Below, in pieces: positions 9,173 through 17,475 of a stretch of 41,732 bases of DNA. Position 1 is the first letter of the stretch. Each line of letters opens with the position of its first letter. The notes beneath the pieces are model-generated. The model saw only the letters and a list, made by a program, of their open reading frames with translations. It was not told where the DNA came from and searched no databases. The stretch is from a virus: positions 1 through 41,732 of the IMG/VR virus record IMGVR_UViG_3300022841_000028, one strand, 5' to 3'. Made by a program: the position numbers and the translations under genes.

Positions 9173-10141
9173 CTAGTATGCTTTTAAGTTATCTCTATCG
9201 ATAATCAATTTTAATTCTTCTACTAGTACTTTTGGGTTACCGGTAAAAGAAGGTTCTGTTTCTATAGCTACAATACCTTCTGTATTTATTGCTTGTGCTA
9301 TTCTACGTGTTACAGTAGGATCGTTTGGTAGTAGTTGGTTTACTATTTTAAACGTGAATCCGTTGTAAGGTGGGTATGTATTATTCTCTTGAATTGTTTG
9401 AGACTGTTTTAGAAACTCTTTAGTTTGGTCTCCTAATTCGTTAGGTTCTTCTCCACAAGATTTAAGTACCTCTATAATCATAGTAAGAAGTGTTACTATA
9501 GTACCCATCATAACTGCTGCTATTGTTATATAAGAAGTACCGGTCGTTAATGCATTCTTAATTTGGGGTAACCTAGGGGTACCGTCTAGTTTCTCTTTTA
9601 TTATCTGTAAGCCATCTCCTATATCTACTACTAGAGAAGTAACAACTCCTGGAGTAAAAGGTAAAGCTTTTGTTGCTTGGTTGACTCCTATCTTAACTAA
9701 CGTAAGAGCGTTTACAGCAGTAATAGTTCCGTTTAGTACCCGTGTTAGAGTATTTAATCCTATAGAGGTTATGTTAAGTATCGTTGAAGTATTTTCTAAT
9801 ACTGTTAATAGGTTGTTAAGTTTAACTAGTAGTTCTGCAGTCTTCTTAGGTTCAAGACAGTGAGCTGGTACATTTATTACAGGGTTACCGGTTTCTAGTT
9901 CTGAGATACCTAGTTCTTCTGAGAGGTTACTTACTTGATCTACCATTAAGTTTTTAAGCTTTGTAATGTTAGATAGTATTAGTTGATTTATTTTAGCTTG
10001 ACCTATTAGAGGTACAGGGGAGTTGTTAAAGTTTACTCTACTATTCAAAAGTTTACTTACTCCGGATTTGTTACTTACTTTTGCATACAAGCTTTTACTT
10101 TGTAAGTTTTTTGCTATCCGAGTTATTAATCTATCGTTCAT
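9173..10141 (-). CDS. Putative virion structural protein with hydrophobic helices
   Basis: 322 residues, ending in TAG. Long helical stretches rich in Leu, Ile, Thr and Asn occupy residues about 90-180, and one strongly hydrophobic segment lies near 205-225 (ITIAAVMMGTIVTLLTMIIE). It sits between the spike-like gene and the gp25-like gene, where T4-like marine phages keep baseplate hub or tape-measure-related proteins. The family is not recognised. It could be a hub or injected protein; I infer this only from position and hydrophobicity. Confidence 0.75.
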   Translation of the reverse strand: MNDRLITRIAKNLQSKSLYAKVSNKSGVSKLLNSRVNFNNSPVPLIGQAKINQLILSNITKLKNLMVDQVSNLSEELGISELETGNPVINVPAHCLEPKKTAELLVKLNNLLTVLENTSTILNITSIGLNTLTRVLNGTITAVNALTLVKIGVNQATKALPFTPGVVTSLVVDIGDGLQIIKEKLDGTPRLPQIKNALTTGTSYITIAAVMMGTIVTLLTMIIEVLKSCGEEPNELGDQTKEFLKQSQTIQENNTYPPYNGFTFKIVNQLLPNDPTVTRRIAQAINTEGIVAIETEPSFTGNPKVLVEELKLIIDRDNLKAY

Positions 10142-10147
10142 AATACG

Positions 10148-11335
10148 TTAAGCAGTGTAAGTTGTTGTTGATTTTAAATGCTTTATTTGCTCTACTAGTA
10201 ACTGTATTGTAGTAGCTTCTAATGTCCCGACAGTATTAAGTGTAGCGACTGGATAAGCACCAGCAGTAGCGGTTTGTGATGCTTGTAATATTTTTTGAAG
10301 TATTTTAACGATATCTTCTAATACTTGCACTGTCCTGTTTCCGTAAAGTAGAGGTTCTGTTGCATCCGGTTCTCCTAATCTTATTAACCCTGCAGATACT
10401 ATTAAAGCTTCTGTATCTACGTTTACGCTCTGTATACTGTTTAAGTTTATTGTATCTGCGGAACTTAAAAATATGCTATCAGATTTACTGTTAATAAAAA
10501 TCCTTGCAGAGTTTAATAGTATTTGGTCTCCGCTGTATTGATTTGCTGGTTGTGGTATTACTCCGGTTACTTCTCTACCTTGTGCATTCTCTTTCGTAGA
10601 AGTGTAACTATAATAACTATTAGTACTACTTGGGGTTATTGGTATTCGTTGAGTACTTGTAAGGTATATACTTGAGTTATCGTTATTTATAGTCTCCTCT
10701 GTAGGAAGAAATCCTACCGCACCTTGCTTACCTTGTCCGTTTCTTATTATAGTTATAGGTTGACCGTTAGATCCGTTAGTAGACCAATTGTTAAGAGCTT
10801 TACCTTTATGTATTGAAGTAGTTCCGAATCTAATAGAATTACCTACTCTACCTTCTAGTATAACATCTCCTTCGAATTTCTTTAAAGGTTTAATTTGAGA
10901 GCTTTCTGTGAAGTACTCCCCTAAGTCTAATTCAGAGTTGATTGTTGATACTTCTTTAGCGGCGCCGAGAGATGTTTGTTTATAATCTCTACGTTCGGAT
11001 TCTGGTATATGTTTATTGTCAAATATATTAGGTAAGGCGTTGTTGTTAGGGTGATTTTGGATGTTAAGAGGGGTTAGGTAGTAATATACTTCTTTACTTG
11101 TACTCTCTTGAATCTCTGCGGAGGGGAGACGGAAAATATATACTAGCTCATTCCTTAAGGGGTAGTTTGAGAGGTTTGAGAAGTATGGAAATGCTATTCC
11201 ATTAGCTTTACGCTTGATTCCTTTAACTTTCTGGAAGCTTATAGCTCCTATACCGTCCCATTGACCAGCATCTGCGAAGAATTTACTCGTACTATTTAAT
11301 ACGATATCGTTTACTACCGCTACTTCGAACTCCAT
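10148..11335 (-). CDS. Baseplate spike/hub-like structural protein
   Basis: 395 residues. The central motif LEGRVGNSIRFGTTS near residues 158-173, followed by QPITIIRNGQG, is the pattern I associate with spike or hub proteins (OB-fold/gp5-related) in T4-like marine phages. The C-terminal region has repeating short strands (NSARIFINSKSDSIFLSSAD) typical of a trimeric beta-helix. I infer a membrane-piercing spike or hub component. The start is a TAATG overlap with the preceding 112-residue gene. Confidence 0.8.
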   Translation of the reverse strand: MEFEVAVVNDIVLNSTSKFFADAGQWDGIGAISFQKVKGIKRKANGIAFPYFSNLSNYPLRNELVYIFRLPSAEIQESTSKEVYYYLTPLNIQNHPNNNALPNIFDNKHIPESERRDYKQTSLGAAKEVSTINSELDLGEYFTESSQIKPLKKFEGDVILEGRVGNSIRFGTTSIHKGKALNNWSTNGSNGQPITIIRNGQGKQGAVGFLPTEETINNDNSSIYLTSTQRIPITPSSTNSYYSYTSTKENAQGREVTGVIPQPANQYSGDQILLNSARIFINSKSDSIFLSSADTINLNSIQSVNVDTEALIVSAGLIRLGEPDATEPLLYGNRTVQVLEDIVKILQKILQASQTATAGAYPVATLNTVGTLEATTIQLLVEQIKHLKSTTTYTA

Positions 11336-11673
11336 TACTTTTTAGTATCTTCTATCTTATTGACTTCATTCATTAACTGTTCAATTTCTTCTTCCGTAAT
11401 TAGTAATGAATCTGCTACGGAGTCAGAAGTGTTAAGGATTCTCTGTATTATAGTAGACATCTTAATTAGATGGTCATCGTTTTTAATACCGGCATCTAAG
11501 TACTCTCTTATCAAAGGTACTATTATAGTTGCATCACCTGTATCTAGTATAAGAGGTTGCAGTTCTCTTATCATAGCAGATATCTGCTTACTTTTCTTTT
11601 TTTGATTGTTGTATATCTCTTCCAGTATATCTGCAAACTTCTTATCTTTAAATACTATTTTGTCTAAACTCAT
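11335..11673 (-). CDS. Small helical protein of the virion module
   Basis: 112 residues, charged and mostly helical; contains LEEIYNNQKKKSKQISAMI and a C-terminal EEEIEQLMNEVNK. It sits between the sigma factor and the spike-like gene with a TAATG overlap at its end. A TATTTATA element (11696-11703) lies 22 nt upstream of the start. The family is not recognised; its place matches small regulatory or baseplate-assembly proteins of T4-like phages. Confidence 0.75.
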   Translation of the reverse strand: MSLDKIVFKDKKFADILEEIYNNQKKKSKQISAMIRELQPLILDTGDATIIVPLIREYLDAGIKNDDHLIKMSTIIQRILNTSDSVADSLLITEEEIEQLMNEVNKIEDTKK

Positions 11674-11695
11674 AGGTCTGTGTATTACTTATGTT

Positions 11696-11703
11696 TATAA
11701 ATA
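11696..11703 (-). promoter_or_regulatory. TATTTATA element before late gene
   Basis: CTATTTATAAAC lies 22 nt before the ATG at 11673, in the 44-nt gap after the sigma factor gene. Confidence 0.45.
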
Positions 11704-11717
11704 GAAAGTAGTTTAGT

Positions 11718-12476
11718 TTAGAAGCCTGTGTATCCGTTCTCTAAGTAAAATACGTAGTGTTTCTTGTAAATATTACCTAATACCTTAGCGATTTTGGTTA
11801 TCTTAGAAGTCTTTACGTCTGTTATTTCGCGGATATAAATGTATAATGCTTTCTTGTTAAATACTGTAATAGAATCTCTCTTTCTAAATAATTCCAATAT
11901 AGCGTCTGCAATTTTAGCATGCTCTACTTTAGGAAATAATTCGTAGATATTCTTAGAGCAGTATTGTATGTAATCTTCCATAAACTTAGTTTGATCTGTT
12001 TCCTGTTGTAGCAGTACTTCCTCAGGTGTATTTTCTTCTAAGTTTATAGCAGTTAAATTCATACTAGAATTTTCTCCTTTCTCTACGTTAATATGCTCTA
12101 AGGTTACTGTTTGAAGTCTTTTTTTATAATTCTTCTGGTTAGAGGCGATTAGGTATCGTTTAGCGATAGTTCCAAAGTAAGAGTAAGCCTTTGCTCCGTG
12201 AGTTGCGTCGAACTTATGTAACTTACTTAGTAAAAATGTTATTACTTCGTGTTGAAGGTCTTCTAAGTTAGACTCTTCCGTATAGTAGTACTTAAATGTA
12301 TGTATTATGTTTTGAGTAAGTTTAAAGAAAGGGTGGTGTATCTCATCTCGGTAAATTACATTTCTCTCATCAAAATCTTCAGACTCATTGTACCTGTTTA
12401 TTGCAAGTTCTGTCTCGTGGGTAAAGTAGTTATTTGACTTTTTCCTCTTCTTCTTTTCTTTGTGTACTGTCTCCAT
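11718..12476 (-). CDS. Late-transcription sigma factor, T4 gp55-like
   Basis: 252 residues. The central part has the sigma region 2 pattern of gp55-type factors: NLEDLQHEVITFLLSKLHKF followed by DATHGAKAYSYFGTIAKRYL and a basic NQKNYKKRLQ. Such proteins replace the host sigma factor to direct RNA polymerase to late (virion) genes. The N-terminal KEKKKRKK is basic. The start overlaps the preceding membrane-protein gene by 47 nt. Repeated TATTTATA elements before four late starts nearby are candidate targets (inference). Confidence 0.85.
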   Translation of the reverse strand: METVHKEKKKRKKSNNYFTHETELAINRYNESEDFDERNVIYRDEIHHPFFKLTQNIIHTFKYYYTEESNLEDLQHEVITFLLSKLHKFDATHGAKAYSYFGTIAKRYLIASNQKNYKKRLQTVTLEHINVEKGENSSMNLTAINLEENTPEEVLLQQETDQTKFMEDYIQYCSKNIYELFPKVEHAKIADAILELFRKRDSITVFNKKALYIYIREITDVKTSKITKIAKVLGNIYKKHYVFYLENGYTGF

Positions 12477-12759
12477 TGTCGTTTATTAGTTGAAACTTAG
12501 TTAACATTCCTTGTAGTTGCTTCACAGTTTTGAAAAACCATCCAATTTCATCATCTGCTTCAAAGATTCCTCTTTCATCTATCTTACTAAGAGCTTTTTG
12601 CGTGTATTCAATAGTTTTTGATAAGCGATCCATGTAAAGTAAGTACTCTGCCATTACATCTTCTTGTTTTTCATTCTTTTTTAGTAGATTTCTACTAATG
12701 TATAGTAATACTATGTTAAATACTATACTTACGATTCCTGTTACCTCTAAACTATTCAT
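12430..12759 (-). CDS. Single-pass membrane protein upstream of sigma factor
   Basis: 109 residues. An N-terminal hydrophobic segment (residues about 7-23, VTGIVSIVFNIVLLYIS) is followed by a helical cytoplasmic part containing RGIFEADDEIGWFFKTVKQL. That acidic/aromatic motif recurs, as I remember it, in small proteins of T4-like marine phages. The end overlaps the sigma factor gene by 47 nt in another frame, and the start overlaps the HD-hydrolase gene by 8 nt. Function unknown; a membrane-tethered regulator would fit. Confidence 0.75.
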   Translation of the reverse strand: MNSLEVTGIVSIVFNIVLLYISRNLLKKNEKQEDVMAEYLLYMDRLSKTIEYTQKALSKIDERGIFEADDEIGWFFKTVKQLQGMLTKFQLINDNGDSTQRKEEEEKVK

Positions 12760-13525
12760 TAAAAAAATTTGCCATTACATTAGTTAATCCGTCAGTCTTT
12801 TTAATACTACTTAATGCGTTCGTCCTTGCTTTAGCTTTAGCTCCTACTTTAGGTGCGGCGGTAAATTTTTTAGAAGTGTTCCCTTCAGGGGCGTTAATAT
12901 GTCTCTCTACTTCTGATGCTAAGAAATCTGCTTGATGTAGTACGTATACTATAATAGACCTAAGTCTACTTTCTGGTATTCTTGAAATATAATACCCTTT
13001 GTTAGCATCGTCGTAAAGTCCATCGTGAGCTCTTATTGCTAGCATTTCATTTACTGAGTATTTTATACCTGCTTCTTGTAGTAAGAATAATGATCTGTCA
13101 GGTACTGTCATGAATCCTACCTCTTTATTAAAGGAGTACATTTCACCTAAGTTTTTCTTTCTCCAATCGTCATTTGAAGGTACGTAAAGATCTTGTGTGA
13201 CATCTCCTACTTTACCTAAGTCGTGGTTAATTGCAGAGAAGACTAATTCTTCTAGTGTAAATGTTTCCATGTCTGCACCGAACTTAGCCCACATCTCTCT
13301 AACTTCTATAGCAGCTGCTACTACTCTATTAATATGCTCTACGTAACCGCCTGGGAAGCAGTTATGAAATTTTATATATGCAGATGCAGGCATTATTATA
13401 AACCTATCTACTCGTTCTTTATAAAAAGTAGTTAATGCTTCCTTCCTAGGTGACTCTATATAGGTATCTATATTCTTTAAGAAAGTCTCCCAATTCTCTT
13501 GTAATTGCTCTGCTGTTAAATTCAT
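12752..13525 (-). CDS. HD-domain phosphohydrolase
   Basis: 257 residues. The metal-binding set of the HD superfamily is present in order: H64 (GGYVEH), H101-D102 (AINHDLGKVGD), H167 (RAHDG) and D200 (LHQAD). Such enzymes cleave phosphates from nucleotides or cyclic dinucleotides; the substrate here cannot be told from sequence. Nucleotide metabolism and degradation of host signalling nucleotides are both possible. It leads the late operon segment that continues into the sigma factor through short overlaps. Confidence 0.88.
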   Translation of the reverse strand: MNLTAEQLQENWETFLKNIDTYIESPRKEALTTFYKERVDRFIIMPASAYIKFHNCFPGGYVEHINRVVAAAIEVREMWAKFGADMETFTLEELVFSAINHDLGKVGDVTQDLYVPSNDDWRKKNLGEMYSFNKEVGFMTVPDRSLFLLQEAGIKYSVNEMLAIRAHDGLYDDANKGYYISRIPESRLRSIIVYVLHQADFLASEVERHINAPEGNTSKKFTAAPKVGAKAKARTNALSSIKKTDGLTNVMANFFNE

Positions 13526-13549
13526 TACGTTAAGATACGTATATTTACG

Positions 13550-13744
13550 TTACCTAGCAACTTCAGAAGAGGAGAATGCTTCTAAGGAAACTAAGGTTTT
13601 AACTTCCTCTAAGTGATTTTCAGTGTTTTCTAATTGAGTGATGTAGTTTTTAACGGGTTCCGCTCTTTGTACGATCATCCTTAATATCTTAAGGTCGTTC
13701 TCTATAACTTCTAGTTTATTATTAATACTTTCTCTATACTTCAT
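13550..13744 (-). CDS. Small coiled-coil protein
   Basis: 64 residues, charged and helical throughout; heptad-like pattern in NKLEVIENDLKILRMIVQRA and in LENTENHLEEVKTLVSLEAF. Separated by 24 nt from the HD-hydrolase gene and by 37 nt from its upstream neighbour, so probably in the same transcript. No family recognised. Confidence 0.65.
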   Translation of the reverse strand: MKYRESINNKLEVIENDLKILRMIVQRAEPVKNYITQLENTENHLEEVKTLVSLEAFSSSEVAR

Positions 13745-13781
13745 ACAGTATAATATAATACCGTAAGAGTGTTATAGCAAC

Positions 13782-14207
13782 TTATTTATTAAGAAGTGGT
13801 GTATGGTCTAATACTTTTTTAAGAAAGCTACACTTTTCATACTCTTCTTCTTCTATAAAATAACATATAGCTTTATTTGCTGCAGCTTTAAAATCTAAAT
13901 TATCGTATACAAGTAGTTGAACGAGGTGTTGTTGATTATTAAAGTTAATAGAGGTAAGGTAGTTGAAAGCGTGGTTGTAAGTTAAATATTTACTTACTGT
14001 TGTAATATCTGTTTGAGTAGCTTGGTCTACATGTAGGGACTGTATTAGTGCTGTAAAAGCAATAGAATCTTCTCTATTAATCATTTTGTAAAACAGCCCT
14101 AAGTAGAAATGTGCATCGTCTTTATAAGATGTCGCTTGTTCCTTGCCTAGTATACTAACCTCTTCGTCGGTTACGTTAAACATTGAGAACATCTTATCTA
14201 AGTTCAT
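13782..14207 (-). CDS. Unknown helical protein
   Basis: 141 residues, acidic, mostly helical, with a terminal IEEEEYEKCSFLKKVLDHTP. No motif or membrane segment seen. Spaced 28 nt from the preceding gene in the cluster that carries the NFN N-terminal motif, which this protein itself lacks. Could be an assembly cofactor; function not assigned. Confidence 0.7.
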   Translation of the reverse strand: MNLDKMFSMFNVTDEEVSILGKEQATSYKDDAHFYLGLFYKMINREDSIAFTALIQSLHVDQATQTDITTVSKYLTYNHAFNYLTSINFNNQQHLVQLLVYDNLDFKAAANKAICYFIEEEEYEKCSFLKKVLDHTPLLNK

Positions 14208-14235
14208 TACTTTTATTTAGTTTAAAGAGTTGAGG

Positions 14236-14622
14236 TTAAGCGTTTCGTATTTTTCTTTGAATATGGCTAATTAAATCATCCTTAGCATATCCTTCCATGC
14301 CTGGTTCTGTCATCGGACCGGCTTTCCATTCTTTAAATAGACTAACTATCGCATTAACATGCTCGTCTAAGTCTCGACCCATTGCTTCAACATATCCGCC
14401 GGTATCGTAGTCTGCATCATCATCATATTCCTCAGTTCCAGAGTTATACTCTTCTTTGACTTTATTTTTTGCTTCATAAGCTGCTTTAACACTTTCGTAT
14501 GTAGGTAAAGCTTCTCCTTGGTTTCTATCTACGAATCCTGGAGCTTTATCTTCTTTTAATAGTGACTTAGTGTTTTTGTTTATACCTCCTTTTCTAAGGT
14601 ATTCTGCCATGTTAAAATTCAT
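14236..14622 (-). CDS. Putative internal virion protein with NFN-type N-terminus
   Basis: 128 residues. It begins MNFNMAEYLRKGG, which matches the N-termini of three other genes in this cluster (NFNxx[EQ][YF]). The middle is very acidic (EEYDDDADYDTGGY), and the C-terminus has EGYAKDDLISHIQRKIR. I suggest that the N-terminus is a capsid-targeting signal comparable to the MKTYQEFIAE signal of T4 internal proteins. Function of the body unknown. Overlap-free, 3 nt from the next gene. Confidence 0.75.
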   Translation of the reverse strand: MNFNMAEYLRKGGINKNTKSLLKEDKAPGFVDRNQGEALPTYESVKAAYEAKNKVKEEYNSGTEEYDDDADYDTGGYVEAMGRDLDEHVNAIVSLFKEWKAGPMTEPGMEGYAKDDLISHIQRKIRNA

Positions 14623-14625
14623 TGT

Positions 14626-15027
14626 TTATTTTATTTTTAGTTTTTTCTTGTTAATCTCTTTTACAAACCCGGGATCAAGTCTAGTATTAGACCCTTCTTC
14701 AGTTGTAAATTCTCCGTCTTCATAAGTGCCTTTCTCACCTTTCTCTATATAAAGGAAATTACTTCCTCTAGACCCAGCTAACAAATCTTCTATATCATCT
14801 ATCTCATATTCCGGTACTGCCTCTTCTTTCCAATCATTGTTACCGTCGTAATCCTTCACATAATATACATCTGTTGTAATAATGTGGGTGGGGTAATCAT
14901 CTTCACCTTCCTCAATACCTTCCGGGTCATTAAATTGCCCGATGCCTAGTTCTCTCATTATACTCTTAATAGTTTCTGTATCGTCTGAATATGCTAAATA
15001 GGAGTCGTTCCATTTCCTGGACAGCAT
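14626..15027 (-). CDS. Acidic protein of the NFN cluster
   Basis: 133 residues, strongly acidic (EGIEEGEDDYPTH, EYEIDDIEDLLAG) with a basic end (KEINKKKLKIK). It lacks the NFN motif of its neighbours; no in-frame upstream start that would add it was found. Three nt separate it from the 128-residue gene, suggesting coupled translation. No family recognised. Confidence 0.7.
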   Translation of the reverse strand: MLSRKWNDSYLAYSDDTETIKSIMRELGIGQFNDPEGIEEGEDDYPTHIITTDVYYVKDYDGNNDWKEEAVPEYEIDDIEDLLAGSRGSNFLYIEKGEKGTYEDGEFTTEEGSNTRLDPGFVKEINKKKLKIK

Positions 15028-15069
15028 TGAGGTTAAAATTCTTTTTTGAGCTATGTTAGATAGTTTACC

Positions 15070-15444
15070 TCATGTTTCCATGAACTCCTCCAACCTGTAC
15101 TTCCTATCTTCTACTGTATCAGGATCTACATTTGACACTTCATTAAGCTCATCTCCGTGAAAACTTCTTGTATCTTCGATATTATCACTTAACTCTGCTA
15201 CATAATCTTCGATAGAGTCGTAATTATCTTTTGAACCTTCCCACTCCGCTTTTAAACTCTCTATATTTAGGTCATTCTCTTCTGCAAAAGCTTCTAAGTG
15301 TTCACTATCGGCCTCTTTTAGAAGTCTACCTTCTGTTAAGTACTCTCTTTTATCTAGGTTAGTAACCCCGCCGCTCATTGTTCCGGAGTTTGGTGTAAAG
15401 CTTGTACTCTCTTTAAGGTATTGCTTTATATTGAAATTATCCAT
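15070..15444 (-). CDS. Putative internal virion protein with NFN-type N-terminus
   Basis: 124 residues. Starts MDNFNIKQYLKES and carries a second copy-like element, KREYLTEGRLLKEADSEH, near residues 32-49, which repeats the EYLTEGRLLKE found at the N-terminus of the next gene. The rest is acidic and helical. T4 prohead protease cuts after [LI]xE, and both LKE and LTE occur here; that link is inference. Lies 12 nt before the next gene start. Confidence 0.75.
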   Translation of the reverse strand: MDNFNIKQYLKESTSFTPNSGTMSGGVTNLDKREYLTEGRLLKEADSEHLEAFAEENDLNIESLKAEWEGSKDNYDSIEDYVAELSDNIEDTRSFHGDELNEVSNVDPDTVEDRKYRLEEFMET

Positions 15445-15456
15445 TTTTATTTTTAT

Positions 15457-15753
15457 TTACGATTTAACTCTAAAAGACACAGTTAAGGTACTTAAATGCG
15501 GTAATTGCATTAGCATCTCAGATGCTTTAGTACCTCTCCATGTTATCTCAGCATTTACCATCACCATGTAATACTTCCCTAGTGGGGACCAATTAATTTC
15601 AAAGTCATCTTCTCCATCGGTCAGTTCAAATAAATAACCTTGTCTAAGTGCTTTTATTAATTTTCTAGGGTTTACATCTCGGTCATTAACACTAATAACC
15701 TCTTTTAGGAGTCTACCTTCTGTTAAGTACTCTCTTAAGTTAAAATTATCCAT
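15457..15753 (-). CDS. Putative internal virion protein with NFN-type N-terminus
   Basis: 98 residues. Starts MDNFNLREYLTEGRLLKE, sharing EYLTEGRLLKE with the neighbouring 124-residue protein, then a compact alpha-beta body with INWSPLGKYYMVMVNAEITW. The shared N-terminus on unlike bodies is what a targeting or docking signal looks like. Function of the body unknown. Confidence 0.75.
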   Translation of the reverse strand: MDNFNLREYLTEGRLLKEVISVNDRDVNPRKLIKALRQGYLFELTDGEDDFEINWSPLGKYYMVMVNAEITWRGTKASEMLMQLPHLSTLTVSFRVKS

Positions 15754-15772
15754 GTTAGTCTTTCTATTGTTT

Positions 15773-16630
15773 TTAAATATTCCCGAAAATTACACTCTTG
15801 TTAAAGTATGTAATTGTGTTTGCTAACTGTCTAGTAAGTTTATCATCTCCTAGAGTTTTAGCTGCTTCGTAGGCATCTACTAACTTACTAAATATTTCTT
15901 TTGAGTCTTTTTTTTCTGTCGGTGCTTCCATAGCACTTTCGTCTGCTATAACGTCATCTGCTATATCTATATCGATATCCTCTTCTTCATTTTCTGTAAG
16001 CTTTTTGGCAGCTCTTGATATTAAAGTCTCGATTTGTTTAATCTGTCCACCTGTCCATTCATCATGATCCCAATCTGCTTCCCAACTAGCTTTTACATCT
16101 GCAGCGGTTATTCCGTCTTCCTCCATGCTTACAAGAAGTACTGGTATCTCTATACCCTCGTCGTGTATCATATCACTAGCGTATTCAATTATACCGTATC
16201 CTTTCTCAGCATCTCCTCCTTCTACTTCTTCTGCTAATGTTACTCCGTAGTCACCGTCGTCCATTCGATCTTCTAAATCATCGTCAGGGTATGGTTTCTT
16301 TGGCTTAGTTTCGCTCATCATTTGGGTACTACTATCCATATCTATCATGTTTTGCATTTCGTTTGCAAGGTGAGAGACAATATCCTCTGAATCGAATATA
16401 TTATCATCTTCTAATAGTTCTCTGTAGAGGTTTGAAAAAGCTCTTAAAAACTCTTCTTTAAGTCTAATATGTAATAATCCTTCAATCATATCAGCAACCT
16501 CTGTATCGAGTGATTGATGATTTTCTTTTATGATTTTTCTCTTAGCTTTTAATGCTTGTTTGTTAGCCGCCTCCAAGGTATCGTTCCTTGTCTTTTGTAC
16601 GAATTCTTGAATGTTGAAATTATCTGACAT
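15773..16630 (-). CDS. Large acidic NFN-cluster protein
   Basis: 285 residues. Starts MSDNFNIQEFVQKTRND, then a basic helix (KQALKAKRKIIKENHQS), then long acidic helical regions (EDLEDRMDDGDY; EEEDIDIDIADDVIADE) and a helical C-terminus with DAYEAAKTLGDDKLTRQLAN. The acidic, helical composition suits a scaffold or prohead-core protein, which is inference. Nineteen nt from the next gene. First gene of the NFN cluster in transcription order. Confidence 0.75.
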   Translation of the reverse strand: MSDNFNIQEFVQKTRNDTLEAANKQALKAKRKIIKENHQSLDTEVADMIEGLLHIRLKEEFLRAFSNLYRELLEDDNIFDSEDIVSHLANEMQNMIDMDSSTQMMSETKPKKPYPDDDLEDRMDDGDYGVTLAEEVEGGDAEKGYGIIEYASDMIHDEGIEIPVLLVSMEEDGITAADVKASWEADWDHDEWTGGQIKQIETLISRAAKKLTENEEEDIDIDIADDVIADESAMEAPTEKKDSKEIFSKLVDAYEAAKTLGDDKLTRQLANTITYFNKSVIFGNI

Positions 16631-16664
16631 GTTTTTTATATAGTTGTTAGTAATAAATAGGCTT

Positions 16665-16970
16665 CTAATAGTTATTCATGAAGTTAGACTTAAAGCCTTT
16701 CATCTTCTGGTTAAGGTCCTCTATAGCTAATTCTTGACGTGTTTCTATACCGTCTAACCTACCTTTCATTAATTTTTCTAATTTAACGTTAGTCACTATG
16801 TTTAGTGTATCTGAAGTCTCTACATAAGTGTTTAGGTCTTCAACCATTGTACTTAACGTATCTATCTTTTGCTCTAAGTTTCCTAATTTCCGGCGATGTT
16901 TTAATATATAGTAGGAGCATGTAAGTAAAGAAGTTAAAAATACTGTTAAATAAAACTCGAGATAGCTCAT
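16665..16970 (-). CDS. Membrane-anchored coiled-coil protein
   Basis: 101 residues, ending in TAG. Residues about 4-24 are hydrophobic (FYLTVFLTSLLTCSYYIL), followed by a basic HRRK stop-transfer and a coiled-coil body (LEQKIDTLSTMVEDLNTYV). The start overlaps the stop of the 69-residue membrane gene by 4 nt (ATGA), so the two are translationally coupled. The pairing of two small membrane proteins resembles lysis modules, but no lipobox or catalytic feature proves it. Confidence 0.75.
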   Translation of the reverse strand: MSYLEFYLTVFLTSLLTCSYYILKHRRKLGNLEQKIDTLSTMVEDLNTYVETSDTLNIVTNVKLEKLMKGRLDGIETRQELAIEDLNQKMKGFKSNFMNNY

Positions 16971-17176
16971 ATAGTTTCAGTATCTTGAGAGAGGAACGTA
17001 TATACTGTAGATATAGAGAGAATTATAGTTAAAGTTTCTGCTGTAAAGTCAATAACTCTTTCTAGTATAGACGTAGGATCTACCGTAAATACTGCCCTAA
17101 AGGCGATTAATAAGGTGATTGTTAGTATTAACGATAATCCTGTAAGATATTTCGGTTTTAGGTTATTATGTATCAT
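16967..17176 (-). CDS. Two-helix membrane protein, holin candidate
   Basis: 69 residues with two hydrophobic segments: about 10-30 (LTGLSLILTITLLIAFRAVF) and 44-63 (AETLTIILSISTVYTFLSQ), joined by a short charged loop. Size and topology fit small class II-type holins. An AAAGGA sequence sits just before the ATG, which is unusual in this genome. It heads the transcript that continues into the coiled-coil membrane gene. No endolysin is recognised nearby, so the role is a suggestion. Confidence 0.7.
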   Translation of the reverse strand: MIHNNLKPKYLTGLSLILTITLLIAFRAVFTVDPTSILERVIDFTAETLTIILSISTVYTFLSQDTETI

Positions 17177-17266
17177 TCCTTTAATATAGGGTATTACTTT
17201 ATACTTTACAACTTTTACATGTACTTTGATAAAATAACGTGTCTAAGAGCTAATCTTGTGTAAGTA

Positions 17267-17365
17267 ACCTAAGTATGAAGGTCTATAGGTGAAACGTGCA
17301 AGACCACTAGGATAACCTACTTCTCCCTAATAATAAGGGTTATCATTCGGTCACTACAGTTAGGT
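17267..17365. ncRNA. Candidate structured RNA (three-way junction)
   Basis: Three nested or adjacent perfect pairings can be read: ACCTAA (17267-17272) with TTAGGT (17360-17365); GGTCT (17280-17284) with AGACC (17301-17305); GATAACC (17311-17317) with GGTTATC (17338-17344). Together they fold as a three-way junction, in the gap upstream of the holin-like gene. The strand is undetermined because the pairing works on both. It could be a leader of the membrane-protein operon. No known RNA family recognised. Confidence 0.35.
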
Positions 17366-17475
17366 AAAGGTTAGTAAAAGAGCATGATTCCTACAAATCT
17401 CCGCGATCTTACCAGCATATATATCTATAATAGTAGTAATCCTTCTAATAGACAGGGGCAGTTAACCAGACATAC

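Noticed and set aside
1765-11703. T4-type late promoters TATAAATA read on the plus strand
   Set aside because: They would drive transcription against every gene in the region; the coding-strand reading TATTTATA was kept as a weaker idea.
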